Assembly: GCA_020073205.1 (NCBI GenBank)
Contig: JAIQFR010000004.1
Span: 26,648 to 90,647 of the forward strand
From: Terriglobia bacterium
GTDB lineage: Bacteria > Acidobacteriota > Polarisedimenticolia > Polarisedimenticolales > JAIQFR01
Direction: 5' to 3'
DNA length: 64,000 nt
Shown here: positions 26,669 through 37,088 of the stretch, one piece after another
How the letters are laid out: each line of letters begins with the position of its first letter
How positions within the stretch are numbered: position 1 is the stretch's first letter
Position numbers and translations under genes: made by a program
Notes under the pieces: generated by a model
The model's database searches: none
Told to the model about the DNA's origin: nothing
Seen by the model: only the letters and a program-made list of their open reading frames with translations

Positions 26669-27202
26669 TCAACGAGCATCGAGGTTTCGCTCGTGCGGTA
26701 CACCATCCTGCGAGCAATCCTCCCTTACTTCTTGCAGAACCCCTCGAAACTCCTCGCTCGTCCGCGAGGGCTCAATGAGAATTCGAGAAGTCCCATAGTC
26801 ACGCGACGGATCGTACTCCGTTAGCGCGATCGTGAGTCTCGTCGACGATTCATTTAGGTCACCGAGAATCACAAGAAGATACTGCTCCCGGGTCGTGCTC
26901 AGCCATACTGCGCTTGGCCGATCGACCCGTCGCGCGAATAGCTCGCAAGCTCCCCCCGTCGGCGTCGCACAAGCCCAACCGATATTGTGTAGCGAATCAT
27001 TTAGCGCCTTCTCCACGCACTCCCGTCGGCTTGCAACTACATCCGACACCACGGGGCCTGGAGTGCCGCATCCAGCCATAATGCCGGGAGCATCGTTTCG
27101 CCATCGATGACTCCCTGCGCAGGAGATAGCAGCGCCCACCACACAGGCCACAGGCAAGAGGCAAATCAAGACTCGGATCGGTGCGATGCTATTGTGTTTC
27201 AT
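26669..27202 (-). CDS. Lipoprotein downstream of the Rhs gene (candidate immunity protein)
   Basis: 177 aa from ATG 27200-27202, which has GGAGGAGGG just upstream; the longer frame to 27271 lacks a site. The N-terminus MKHNSIAPIRVLICLLPVAC ends in a lipobox-like AISC, so a lipid anchor is likely. The mature part has three or four more Cys (CGTPG, RRECVEK, GWACATPTGGACELF) and no recognised domain. It is read in the same direction as the Rhs gene, whose stop is 66 nt upstream. Immunity genes normally sit directly behind the Rhs toxin tip, so an immunity role is plausible, but this is inference from position only. Confidence 0.6.
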   Translation of the reverse strand: MKHNSIAPIRVLICLLPVACVVGAAISCAGSHRWRNDAPGIMAGCGTPGPVVSDVVASRRECVEKALNDSLHNIGWACATPTGGACELFARRVDRPSAVWLSTTREQYLLVILGDLNESSTRLTIALTEYDPSRDYGTSRILIEPSRTSEEFRGVLQEVREDCSQDGVPHERNLDAR

Positions 27203-27267
27203 CGTCCCTCCTCCAACCCATGGCCAGGACTTTTCGCTGCGCAAAGCGCATCGCGCCCTCAACTTCT

Positions 27268-30200
27268 TCAATGGGGCGTTGGCGGCTGTGGTTGTGGTTT
27301 CGGTTTTGGTTTTGCTTTCTTTTCTTTCTTGTGAAGTTCGTCATGCTTCTGACGAGCTTTCTTCGCGAGCAGGTTTCTCACACGTGCCCACTCCCACTCC
27401 ATTTTCCAACGCGCCCACGAGAACGATCTCTCCGGTGTCCAGCCACTCTTATTTCCTAGTTCGACATATTTGTTCCGTATCTTCGTGAGTTTCTGGTCGA
27501 GATCGTCGTAGCCCTCTTCGTGGCGGACCTCGAAGTAACCCGCAACACCAGCGTCTTCGTGAGCCTTTACCTCGGGTTGCTGCGCCGGATCGAGTCCCTT
27601 TTCGAACAACACAATGGGGCTGTACGTGATATCAAGTTCGCATGTGTCGTCGTTCCATACTGGTGGCCCCATATCCACAATCCACGCCCCCTCTTTGTAA
27701 TAGGATCCCGTCAGGTCCCTGATCTTGCTCTCGTCGACATCCGCCTGGTACGTCGTCGGCGCGTCAATTGTGGCCTCGCCGAGGAGGTCGATAAAGCGCA
27801 TGGGGTTATTGCGAGCGTAGCTGTAGCGATTCCAAGTCTGGGCGTCTTGGACGTCGACGCTGTCAGTCGTAGGGTCGACGTTCACGAAACGTCCTAGGAC
27901 GCTTGCGTAGTACCTACCCAACATGTAATCCAATCCTGTCCCCGCGTCCCGCTCATGCCCGGTGAACATATGCGTCGTGTAGTCCAACTGCGGGGGGACT
28001 TCGTCGCCGAAGGGAACATAATCGTGCTGTGCAATCACGTTCCCTTCATCGTCGGTTACGAGCCTCACCGAGCCCAAGTGATCTGTGTGCAGATCATACA
28101 GCGCCCACGGCGGGTCCGGGAAGCTCCCCAGCTTCGTGAATGGCGCGACCGCTGGCATCGACCCCGCGCTGCCCTTGGGTGAACCGATCGCCGAGTCCTG
28201 GGCCCTTGGTGCGTCCGGCAACCCGTGGCCCTCGAGGCCGAGAAGCCCGCCGACTCGATCGTTGAATAGCAAGGGGGTCTCGCTACACACCGGCCCGTTC
28301 ATCGCGCCGGCACCCATTGAGGCGAGCAGGACTTCGTCTCCCGTCTCATGATCTGGCGTCCACAGTCTAGAGTATCCCAGATCGCCAGCACAGTTCCAGA
28401 ACACCACGTTGGAACGTGGTGATTCCCCGCCCACTGCGTTTTCCGCCGTCACGTAGTACGCCTCTAGGTGCCCCGTAGTGCAGTACGTTGTCGTGTCCCC
28501 GACGCCTTGCCAGAAGGGACAGGTGTTTTCGGTCGTAGTGTAGTAGTTCCGATTGTCCTGCTCGCCTGCTTCGATGTACGACTCCTCGGTTCCGCTCGCT
28601 TCGTGCTGTGCGACGGTGACGGTCGCGGTCTGTATGTGGGTCCGATAGAAGTAGTATCCCTCCATCAGGACCATCCGATAAACGTTGTACTTGCTCGCCC
28701 CATCGACCGGGTCCCACTCCAACTTCGTCGAGCAGGGGGTCGCTGCCTGTGCTGTCGACGCGTGGAGGTTCTCGGGGGCGGTGGGCGTCGGCGTGCTACT
28801 GCAGGTCGCCGAGGGATACGTCGAAACCCAATCCCAGTAATAGCTCGAAGAGCTAGGAGTGGCCGGCCAATATTCGGTCCCGCTCTCGTCTACGGAGATC
28901 ACTCGGAAGCGCAGGCAGCGTGCGTGGCCGTAATACTGGCTTACCCAGTCGTGTACACCAGCGTTGTAGATCGAGAGCTTGACGTCCTCTCCCATGCTCG
29001 CCCAGTGGTTCTCCCACCACGCCACCGGATGCTGAGTCACCCGCGTCCAGGGCCCGTTGTCGGAGCCTGCGACTTCGATGTAGAATCCGGCCAGGTCTGG
29101 CCAATTCCGCGTCGGAACACGGTCCCATGTCACCCACACGTACACTGAGGGCTGCTGGGAGTTGAGGGCGGCTTTCTCGTACCAATGAACCTGGACGTAA
29201 TCCGGTGCCAAGGTTCGAGGCTGCCCGTTAATGCGGGCCATGGCGTTGTCGTTGCTCCAGTCGGGCTGATTCCAGGTCGGATCGTACTCGTCCCAGCCCC
29301 CAGCTAGGCACGTGCCGGAGAGGTCGGTTTGCGGTGAGACGTTTGCTTCGAGGATCTTCGTGACATTGCCTTCCTTGAAGTCCGGTCCGACGGGTCGAAC
29401 CGCGTAGTCGTAGCAGCCTTTCAGCCCTCCGATCGTCCGGTCGTCGAATACCCGGAGATTGTCAGATACGGGGCCGTCCGTGAGCCGTACCCAGGTGGGC
29501 TCGCACGAGAACGCATCGACGCGATGCTCTTGAGGGCCCCCAAAGCCGCAGTAATCAAACAGCTTGCACCGGCGGTAGACGTGATAACCGACCAGTTGGG
29601 ACGTCGGCACGCGCGACCAGAAGAGTCTCACCAATCGGCTGGCATTGTTGTAGGTGCCGTATTCGCCGACTCCGTAATCGGCCTGCAGGTTTCGGACGCT
29701 GGAGTTGGTCGAGAAGAAGTCCGTCGCTTCGATGGTACCAGAGCCACCGGACTCCTCTTTGACGACACCGATCGTCTTGGTGGCGACCACGTAGTAGGTG
29801 TAGTCGGCGGCCGAGGCGTCGGTATCCGGGTACGAGGTTGCGCTGTTCGGCACTTCCGCGATCTCGTAGAAGCGTCCCCCGGCTCCTTCCGCACGGTAGA
29901 CCCGATAACCTTCGGCTAAATTCGTCGCCGTCCAAGTGACGACGACCTGAATGACGTCGTCATCTTCCGAATCCACGTTGCAACCATCTGGGTTCGTGTG
30001 CCCAAGTGGCGGATCGTACGTATAGCCATCGATACTCGTCGTACCCTTTTGGTCTACCCCGTATACCGCCGACTGCAGAGTCGGCGCCGAAATGTCCGCC
30101 CGCCGCGGCCTCGCCGAGACCTCACCCGAGAGCTCAGACGCGTTCCCGGAGGAGTCAAGCGCCCCGATCCGGTAGTAGTGGGTCGCTCCCTCGGTCACCG

Positions 30201-33200
30201 GATCGACATACTGTTCAGGATCCGCCGTGGTCTTCGCTCTCGTGGCTACGAGAGGTCCGACTACACCCTGCGTCTCGCTCCTGTAGATCAGGTAGCTCGC
30301 GACGTCTGGGTCGAGGACCGCCCGCCAGAAGAGCCTGATTTTTCCTGTCTCTCGATCCGCTTCAGCTTCCACCCCAACCGGTTTCGCCGGGGGAATTGTA
30401 TCATGAGGCCTCGCTGACGCAGTCGTCGATGGCGACGATGACAGCCGCCCAGACGTATCGACCGCCCAGACGCGATACGAGTACGTCGTCCCGTTCGAAA
30501 CCTGAACGTCCAGGTAATTGGCTTGCCCCACGACGGAGCTCGTCAATCGAACCCACGCACCCCCAGAGGAGCGATCGACGTAGTAACCGCGGATGTCTTC
30601 AACTTCTTCCGCGGTGATGGCGTTCCACAAAAGCTGTACCCTTCGGTCTCCCGCCTCGGCCGTCAACCCGGTCGGCGTGGGTGGGCCATTTGCCGCGCCT
30701 GGGTGAACGATGAGTGCCGGCGACGGATCGCTCACATTGGCGGCCGTGTCCATTGCCATAACCGTGTACGTGACCCTGGTCTCGGTACCCGCCTCAAATG
30801 GAAACGTGTCCGTTAGCGTCATCGAGCCATCGGTGATCTCGTAATCGAAGGTAGTCGCATGGTACTCAAGAGTCTGCTGATAGGCCGCCTGCACGACGTA
30901 TCCGAGGATATCGGGATCAGGACCTGCCTTCCACTTGAGCGTGAGTCCTGTCGAGGTGACTTGCTCCGCCCAAGGTTCTGCGAGTGTACGTGGCACCTCG
31001 TTCTTTACGAGCCCGAATACCTTCCCAAATGCGTATACGTAGTCCTTGTCCCAAACGGGCGAATCGGTGTCGCCGATTGTCCGACGAAACTCGCTAAGAA
31101 CCTGGCCCGACGGATCCCGGAGGTAGAACGTCTCGGCCCCATCGGTTTCAGATCGGACCCGGTAACCGTCCGCGTCGTAGTCGTAGCTTCCGATCGTCCC
31201 CGTCACGGTATTGCTCACCGCCTCGAGTCGGTTTTGGACGTCGTAGGTAAACCCGAGCGTATCGGTGGGTCCGGACGAGCCGGTCGTTCGCACTTGCGAG
31301 ACCATATTGCCGTTCTGGTCATAGTAGTAGTTCCAGAACGTGTGGACCACCGGCCATGCGCCTGGCCAGTATACCTGTTCTTGCTGCGAAACGCGGTTCG
31401 TATCGCTATCGACTGTGAGCGTGTGCCGGGGATAATCGTATCCGCTTGTTTGCCAGCCAAGATAGTTGCCGAACGCATCGTATCGATATGAGACGGAGGG
31501 ATTGATGACGGACGGAGTGACCGCGACGGGACCCTGTACCAAACGATTCACTCCGTCGTACTGGTACGATGTACTCCCTATCGACCTGACGTTGCCCGCG
31601 CCGTCGTAGGCATAGACGCCTGTGTCCCACAATGGCGATAGCGCCTGTTCTGCGGCGATCTCGTTCGGATCGTTGCTCTCTCTTCCGACCTGAAGGCCCG
31701 GGCCATCGCCTACTGGCCGCGGGTGCACCTGCGATGGTGGACGGATTGGCGGATGCGGTACCGGGGACAGGCTACTCAGCACCCTGATACGGCTGGGGCG
31801 GCTCATCACGTCGCGGTCGATCGTGTCGCGGATTGTGTTGCCACGAACGATCTCCGTAACGTCTCCGCTCGGATCGTAAGACACGTCGTGCAAGTATTCC
31901 AGATTCCGATCCCAGTCGTGGATTTCCCACAGGAAGCCGTTCTTGAACTGATTTATGACGCGGCTCCGCGTGCGCCCCGATCCGCTAAAATCTGGATAGG
32001 CGACGAGGGAATCGTGGCCCATCGAATCCTGGCAGTACTCGGTCACGACATCCGTGCACCACGGCTCGAGGTTCTGGCGATGCCACGCCAGGCGGCCATT
32101 GAGCCCCTTGTATTCGCTGTCGCATGGGGACGAGTCATTGGGAGGCCCAAAGCCGAATTGCTGATCGGCGACGAGGGCCGATAGACCGTTCACCAGCTTG
32201 AAACTCCGCTGCCGAGTGAGCTTGCCGTTTACCGCACCCGAGCCCTCTCCGAATTCGGTGTCGTACGTGTTCTCCACCAAGGTCTGGTCGCCGCCGCCTA
32301 GTCGAATCGATCGTTGTGTAAGGCGGCTCGCCGCATCATAGGTATTCACGAACAGGCTCTGTCTGGCATCTCGGAACTGAAGGAGGTTGCCCCGCGCGTC
32401 GTAGCTCAGGTACTCAACCGTGCCGTTCTCGGGGTTGGTGGCTCGACGGAGCTGACCGAGCGGATCGAAGGTGAACTCCCGCAATTGCATCACTGTTGGG
32501 TGCGCCGGATCGATGAGCTTGACCTCGACGAGGTGATCGAGTTCGTCATACGTGTACGTCGCGGTCGCCGCGGAGGCCGGAGAGGTTACGCTGGCGAGAC
32601 GACCAAGCGCATCGTTCACTCGAGTTGTTGTCATTCCGCAGGCTGCAGTCCCGGATGCCGGATCCTGATTTAGCCCGCATACCGTAACCATCGTCGCGAG
32701 ACCGGCATAGTCTGTCTCCACCTTACTTCCATCGGGCCTCTCGACTTTGTGCACACGGCCGACTGGGTCCACGTGCGTCGCCTCGTCGCACGTCAGACTG
32801 CCTGGGGGGGGCGTGAGTAGGTAGCTGTACTTCGTCCACTTCAGGTCGGTATCCGTGGTGCCCATGTCCGCCCAATCCGACCTGCAAAGAACCCGTCCTT
32901 CGATATCGTACTGCGTCTTCTGGAAATCAAGCGAAGGAGGTGACACGCTCGAGCCCACGAGATCTCGCCGTCGCGTCTCGATCTGCCTCCCCAGGTTGTC
33001 GTAGACGTACGTGATCTGCGTGAAGTCGTCTGACGCCACTTCCCGCGTAACCGAAGTCTGCAGCAAACTCGGGTAGTACATCGTGGTCGGTCGTTCTGGC
33101 AGCACGGGTGATATCGACTTGAGCCGCCCCAGGTCGTCCCAGTCGTAGGTCGTTTCCGTTCCGGCCGGATCGCGACTCGCGATGACCAAGCCGGTGTTGA

Positions 33201-35331
33201 AATCGATGTCTCGGTCGAGCGCGTTCCAGGTGATCCCGCCGTATTGCTTCCCGCACAGATAGCCGCCAGCGCAGTGGGTGTACGAGGCCGTCCACGACGC
33301 TCCGTCATCACCGCCCCGCTCCGTAGTGGAAGAGAGATTCCCCGCGCTATCGTAAGAGTACGTCGTGCCGACATCGCCGGCGTAAGTCAGACTGCCAGGA
33401 CAAGCGAGCCGGTCAGCCCCGATCGTTCCATTACGGACGATCTCGCAGTCCAGGTGGTCTAGAGTGAAATGCCGGTCCGTGCGGCTCACCACCTCACCAG
33501 ACGCGTTCCGCACCTCCACGAACCGGTGGGCATCGTGGTACTCCGGAGTCGACTCGTACTCCGTCCAGGTCGACCGATACGGAAGCTCGCCATCGTACTC
33601 GGTAACCTGCTTGGGTTTCGAGATGCAGCCGCTCGTCCATTCGCTGTACACCACCCTCCGCGTCGCTTCCGGATTCGCGCCATCGCCTGCGTATGTCGTC
33701 CGTTCCTCCGTCGTTCTGGGGTCAACCGCGATCGAGTAAATATCCGGCGGCCATGTGCAATCCGGACCACAGAGCGGCACCCGGTACTGGAACATTCTTC
33801 CGGCATAATCGTAAGAATAGTCAACGTGCTTCACCAGCCGCGTGTCTCCACTCTCAGCGCCCGAGTAGTAGAAGATGTAGTACAGCAGCCCGTCTGCCCA
33901 TCCACTCGCGCAATCGCCATAGGCGTTGCACCCCGTGTCCCCGTACAGCGTCCGCCCGAACCAGTACACTGTGAGGTTATCGAACGGGTCGAGGACCTTG
34001 ACTTCTTGCGGGTTCGAGGCCGGGAAGATCCCACGTTGGGCCGGGTTGATTATGTCCTCGGGGCTGCGAATCACGCCATCCCCGAACCGCGACCAGCTCC
34101 ACTTATAGGTTCGGCCTCCCGGCGTGCTCCTGCCGTCGGCGAACAGTGTTTTGAAGAAGAGCTCCATGTGATAGGGCCGCTTCGGGTTGGTCGGATACCA
34201 GGCGTAGTAGTAGTCGATATCCGCTCCTGTCGGAAGGTGCCTACCCGTGAGGTAACCCGCATTCAGCTCGTCGCCCGGTCCGAAATAACTGAAACCGTAA
34301 TACTCTGCGGAGGGATTCAGGAGCGGGTAGGAGATCTTCGTCAGGAACTTCTTCATCTGCCAGGTGCTATTGGTGTCTACGGGGTCGTACACCTGGTCGC
34401 TCGAGAACGTGAACGAGTACGTCGCGTTCCGGTTCGAATCGTGTGTCTCCGATCCCGCAAACGAGGGAACTCTCAGCGTGGCAGGGTTGCCGGGAGTGTA
34501 CGTGATCACGCGGCCGAGGCTGTCGGTCACAGACGCCAGCTCCGGCGGGAACACACTTCCCCCATAAGTCGCGTACTGGATCGTCACGTTCTGGGCGGGA
34601 TAACTCACGTCTTCGATCTTCGTCGCGTACCACCCGATGGACGAGCTGACGTTGTGCGCCCCGAACGTGATCTTCGTGCCATCGCCCGGAAGAACTTCCC
34701 AGTACTCGGTGGGCGTCGTAATGTGATCGATCTTGATGCCGGTGCCGTCCAGCGTGTAGCCGCTAACGCATCGCTCCTCGCCATGGGCGTTCGTATCGTT
34801 GTCTATGTCCCAGAGGTGCCCACCAACATCGCAGAAGAAGTGCTCCGCACCGTCCGGTGCCTGGTACCGGAACACGAACGACTTGTCGTCCTTCACACTG
34901 GCCGGGACGCTCTTCCGTTGGTAGATTCTTCCGAACCCGAGTCGGAATCCTAACCCGTACGTGTCGTCGGCGACGAGCGTACCCGAGCAAACAGTGTGCG
35001 GGTCGATGCTCGTGCAGTCGTGCTCCCAGAGCTTCGAGTTGTAGTAGAGCGTCATCTGGTAGCCGAAGTGGTCATTCACCATGTACTTCGGACCGATAGG
35101 AATCGTCAAGTTGAGGTTCCCCGTCATCACGTCGACGTTCTCGCCCTGGAGGGCCGACTCGAAGACGTGGTTTGTGGAGAGCCCTATCTGGTCGTTTTGA
35201 ATCTCCCCGGCGGAGACGCCGGAGATGGCGAGCACGAGGGAAGACACGCATAGCACGCCGAATCGCAATGCCCGTGGAAACCGATCAAGCAGCTGGACCG
35301 TGGCCACATGAGATCCGCTCGTTCGCTTCAT
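27268..35331 (-). CDS. Secreted Rhs/YD-repeat protein with inserted FN3 array and short variable C-terminus
   Basis: 2687 aa from ATG 35329-35331 (MKRTSGSHVATVQLLDRFPR, signal peptide cut near VSAGE) with a G-rich ribosome site; the frame runs on to 36417 but that stretch overlaps the divergent gene. YD repeats (YDSAGNLSSTTERGG at about 667 to YDYDADGYRVRSETDG at about 1405) form the Rhs shell. FN3-like modules occupy about 1457-2210 (YYVDRSSGGAWVRLTSSVVG). The Rhs core follows at about 2417-2490 (LGSVRLVTDDEGNVIAQHDY, GLDYMLGRYYASVLGRFVN). The last ~175 residues are the variable tip, ending in a Lys/Pro-rich tail. The tip has AHEDAGVAGYFEVRHEEG, whose His/Glu pattern could bind metal, but I cannot name a toxin family. 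The long FN3 insertion before the core is atypical. It may be a surface adhesin or contact-dependent toxin. Confidence 0.88.
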   Translation of the reverse strand: MKRTSGSHVATVQLLDRFPRALRFGVLCVSSLVLAISGVSAGEIQNDQIGLSTNHVFESALQGENVDVMTGNLNLTIPIGPKYMVNDHFGYQMTLYYNSKLWEHDCTSIDPHTVCSGTLVADDTYGLGFRLGFGRIYQRKSVPASVKDDKSFVFRYQAPDGAEHFFCDVGGHLWDIDNDTNAHGEERCVSGYTLDGTGIKIDHITTPTEYWEVLPGDGTKITFGAHNVSSSIGWYATKIEDVSYPAQNVTIQYATYGGSVFPPELASVTDSLGRVITYTPGNPATLRVPSFAGSETHDSNRNATYSFTFSSDQVYDPVDTNSTWQMKKFLTKISYPLLNPSAEYYGFSYFGPGDELNAGYLTGRHLPTGADIDYYYAWYPTNPKRPYHMELFFKTLFADGRSTPGGRTYKWSWSRFGDGVIRSPEDIINPAQRGIFPASNPQEVKVLDPFDNLTVYWFGRTLYGDTGCNAYGDCASGWADGLLYYIFYYSGAESGDTRLVKHVDYSYDYAGRMFQYRVPLCGPDCTWPPDIYSIAVDPRTTEERTTYAGDGANPEATRRVVYSEWTSGCISKPKQVTEYDGELPYRSTWTEYESTPEYHDAHRFVEVRNASGEVVSRTDRHFTLDHLDCEIVRNGTIGADRLACPGSLTYAGDVGTTYSYDSAGNLSSTTERGGDDGASWTASYTHCAGGYLCGKQYGGITWNALDRDIDFNTGLVIASRDPAGTETTYDWDDLGRLKSISPVLPERPTTMYYPSLLQTSVTREVASDDFTQITYVYDNLGRQIETRRRDLVGSSVSPPSLDFQKTQYDIEGRVLCRSDWADMGTTDTDLKWTKYSYLLTPPPGSLTCDEATHVDPVGRVHKVERPDGSKVETDYAGLATMVTVCGLNQDPASGTAACGMTTTRVNDALGRLASVTSPASAATATYTYDELDHLVEVKLIDPAHPTVMQLREFTFDPLGQLRRATNPENGTVEYLSYDARGNLLQFRDARQSLFVNTYDAASRLTQRSIRLGGGDQTLVENTYDTEFGEGSGAVNGKLTRQRSFKLVNGLSALVADQQFGFGPPNDSSPCDSEYKGLNGRLAWHRQNLEPWCTDVVTEYCQDSMGHDSLVAYPDFSGSGRTRSRVINQFKNGFLWEIHDWDRNLEYLHDVSYDPSGDVTEIVRGNTIRDTIDRDVMSRPSRIRVLSSLSPVPHPPIRPPSQVHPRPVGDGPGLQVGRESNDPNEIAAEQALSPLWDTGVYAYDGAGNVRSIGSTSYQYDGVNRLVQGPVAVTPSVINPSVSYRYDAFGNYLGWQTSGYDYPRHTLTVDSDTNRVSQQEQVYWPGAWPVVHTFWNYYYDQNGNMVSQVRTTGSSGPTDTLGFTYDVQNRLEAVSNTVTGTIGSYDYDADGYRVRSETDGAETFYLRDPSGQVLSEFRRTIGDTDSPVWDKDYVYAFGKVFGLVKNEVPRTLAEPWAEQVTSTGLTLKWKAGPDPDILGYVVQAAYQQTLEYHATTFDYEITDGSMTLTDTFPFEAGTETRVTYTVMAMDTAANVSDPSPALIVHPGAANGPPTPTGLTAEAGDRRVQLLWNAITAEEVEDIRGYYVDRSSGGAWVRLTSSVVGQANYLDVQVSNGTTYSYRVWAVDTSGRLSSSPSTTASARPHDTIPPAKPVGVEAEADRETGKIRLFWRAVLDPDVASYLIYRSETQGVVGPLVATRAKTTADPEQYVDPVTEGATHYYRIGALDSSGNASELSGEVSARPRRADISAPTLQSAVYGVDQKGTTSIDGYTYDPPLGHTNPDGCNVDSEDDDVIQVVVTWTATNLAEGYRVYRAEGAGGRFYEIAEVPNSATSYPDTDASAADYTYYVVATKTIGVVKEESGGSGTIEATDFFSTNSSVRNLQADYGVGEYGTYNNASRLVRLFWSRVPTSQLVGYHVYRRCKLFDYCGFGGPQEHRVDAFSCEPTWVRLTDGPVSDNLRVFDDRTIGGLKGCYDYAVRPVGPDFKEGNVTKILEANVSPQTDLSGTCLAGGWDEYDPTWNQPDWSNDNAMARINGQPRTLAPDYVQVHWYEKAALNSQQPSVYVWVTWDRVPTRNWPDLAGFYIEVAGSDNGPWTRVTQHPVAWWENHWASMGEDVKLSIYNAGVHDWVSQYYGHARCLRFRVISVDESGTEYWPATPSSSSYYWDWVSTYPSATCSSTPTPTAPENLHASTAQAATPCSTKLEWDPVDGASKYNVYRMVLMEGYYFYRTHIQTATVTVAQHEASGTEESYIEAGEQDNRNYYTTTENTCPFWQGVGDTTTYCTTGHLEAYYVTAENAVGGESPRSNVVFWNCAGDLGYSRLWTPDHETGDEVLLASMGAGAMNGPVCSETPLLFNDRVGGLLGLEGHGLPDAPRAQDSAIGSPKGSAGSMPAVAPFTKLGSFPDPPWALYDLHTDHLGSVRLVTDDEGNVIAQHDYVPFGDEVPPQLDYTTHMFTGHERDAGTGLDYMLGRYYASVLGRFVNVDPTTDSVDVQDAQTWNRYSYARNNPMRFIDLLGEATIDAPTTYQADVDESKIRDLTGSYYKEGAWIVDMGPPVWNDDTCELDITYSPIVLFEKGLDPAQQPEVKAHEDAGVAGYFEVRHEEGYDDLDQKLTKIRNKYVELGNKSGWTPERSFSWARWKMEWEWARVRNLLAKKARQKHDELHKKEKKAKPKPKPQPQPPTPH

Positions 35332-35379
35332 GGTGCCCCCCCCCAACGCGGAGATTGCCCGTGCTAGAGTTGTTCCCCG

Positions 35380-36345
35380 ATGCGGTGCGCATTCGAGAAG
35401 AAGATGTTCACCGTCGCTCTCGTCGCGGCAGCCCCTTTGCTCGTCATGTGTGGCCCGACTGCGCTGCGAGCGGCCCCTCAACGAGCCTCGGTTCGCAGCG
35501 AGGCTCTGGTGGAGAGCCTGCTTCGACTCGATGCCAGGGTCCCGATGGCACCAGACGCTGAAGCCGCTCGTGACGCCTTCAGCAGCTACTCGAAGCAACT
35601 CGGTCGCTGCGGCGATCCCGCGACCGACGCGGAGCAGTGGGTGACCTGCGCCCTCGACGTCCTCCTCGGCGAAGACGGCATCCGGCCCACCTCTCGGCCC
35701 GCTTTGCCGGAAGTCCATGCGGCGAGTTTCGCGGTAGCTTCGCGGGAGGGTTCTTGCTCTGCAATCGTGGCTGCCGTCCTCGCGGTCTGCGAACCCTATG
35801 GGGCCCCGTTCGAGGCGATTGTCCTGCGAGACCACGTCGTTTTGGCCTTGCGTGGTTCCGATGACCACGTCTTCGAGCCCCTCGAGGGGGGCCGCAGGTT
35901 GTCCCAGAGCGATCTGGCGAAGCATGGGCCGGCGCCGCCGGGAAGTCCGATCCGCACCGACGGGCACGGCTTCCTGCCGTACTACCTCGACAACCTCGCC
36001 GTTCGCCTCGCCGAGGCGGGAGACGCCGGGCGCGCGGAGGTCGAGTTCCGGGAGGCACTTTCCATGGGGCCTCGGGTCGGGAGGGTACGGTTCGATTTCG
36101 GGACCTTTCTCCTCCAGGCTGCACGCTATGAGGAGAGCGTACGGTCGCTCGAAAAGGCCATCCGGCTCGGGTGGGACGACGCCGCGGCCTGGGTGAACCG
36201 CGGCGTTGCACTCTGGAAGCTGGGGAAGACTCGGGCCGCGCGCCGATCTTTCGAGCACGCGCTGGCATTGCAACCCGACAACCGCGAAGCGGCGATCAAC
36301 CTCAAGGCTCTGAGCGAGCGGGCACAGCCGACGGGTCCGCGCTAG
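35380..36345 (+). CDS. Lipoprotein with SirB1/transglutaminase-like domain and TPR repeats
   Basis: 321 aa, divergent from the Rhs gene with 48 nt between starts. The N-terminus has a hydrophobic run and lipobox-like LVMCG (KKMFTVALVAAAPLLVMCG); translation may start at 35380 or at ATG 35404, which has GAGAAGAAG directly upstream. Residues about 110-185 resemble the transglutaminase-like core: EGSCSAIVAAVLAV (Cys), LRDHVVLALRG (His) and HVFEPLEGG (Asp/Glu position). Three TPR-like units follow (about 207-315: YLDNLAVRLAEAGDAGRAEV, WVNRGVALWKLGKTRAARRS). The pairing of this fold with TPRs is seen in bacterial envelope proteins of unknown function. Peptidase or structural roles are both possible. 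Confidence 0.78.
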   Translation: MRCAFEKKMFTVALVAAAPLLVMCGPTALRAAPQRASVRSEALVESLLRLDARVPMAPDAEAARDAFSSYSKQLGRCGDPATDAEQWVTCALDVLLGEDGIRPTSRPALPEVHAASFAVASREGSCSAIVAAVLAVCEPYGAPFEAIVLRDHVVLALRGSDDHVFEPLEGGRRLSQSDLAKHGPAPPGSPIRTDGHGFLPYYLDNLAVRLAEAGDAGRAEVEFREALSMGPRVGRVRFDFGTFLLQAARYEESVRSLEKAIRLGWDDAAAWVNRGVALWKLGKTRAARRSFEHALALQPDNREAAINLKALSERAQPTGPR

Positions 36346-37088
36346 ACCGTGACGCCCCTCGCGGACGCAGCTACGCTGCCACCTCCGTGCCCGCGACCGA
36401 GCAGGCCACTGCCGCATGCCGATGTTCTTCGTAACGCCCCCCCGGGCGCCGGGCTACGCCCGCTCCTATCGCCGGTCGTGGTCGCGGCGAAACGCTGTCT
36501 CTCGCCGCGCGACCGGAAAAACCCTCTCTGCGATCCGAGATACTCCTCGGCGATCAGCGTGTCAACAGCATTCTTTCTTTGCTACAGAAATTGTTGCACA
36601 ATCGCCGCACTCCCCGTATCGTTCGCCACCCGGTGGTGCGTCATCGACCAGCACCGCACGGTGCCTGTGTGGGAACTCAAGAACGAAAGGCGTTCACCGA
36701 GTTTCAGCTTGGCAACGAATGGGATGGCGATTGTCCGCTTGCCGATCCCCACCATCCGCTGCCCCGGCTACGTGATCGACCACGTCAGGCTGCGGGAGGA
36801 GGGCGGGGCGGGGTGCCGGATCCCCGAGAGAGCGAGCTACCTGATGAACCCGACCCGACACCTGCCCCCCCACGACCACCGCGCGGCGATGCTCGTGATG
36901 CGGGGGGGCCGCGTTTGCACCCGCCGTGCTACGAGCGGGAGCCACGACACCGGCGAGGATCTCAGCGAATGGAATCGCGGATCAGCGGACCTCGGCTCAT
37001 TCGCTTCCTCTGCCACCCCCTTCAACGTGAAAAAGTGAGGTTCTGGTAGGGGCAGGGAATCCTCCGTGGCCGGGAGGACCCGCAGGCC
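36346..37088. other. 743-nt stretch without a convincing gene
   Basis: Open frames here (for example 36349-37038 on the plus strand) show atypical composition, no ribosome sites and no recognisable family. The first ~200 nt may be 3' untranslated sequence of the TPR gene. The segment 36560-36760 reads like a decayed coding fragment (WELKNERRSPSFSLATNG), but I cannot assign it. Confidence 0.4.

Noticed and set aside
35331-36417. Upstream extension of the Rhs frame
   Set aside because: Overlaps the divergent TPR gene and reads as shadow; the signal peptide starts at 35331.
36349-37038. 229-codon plus-strand frame
   Set aside because: No ribosome site, unnatural composition, no family.
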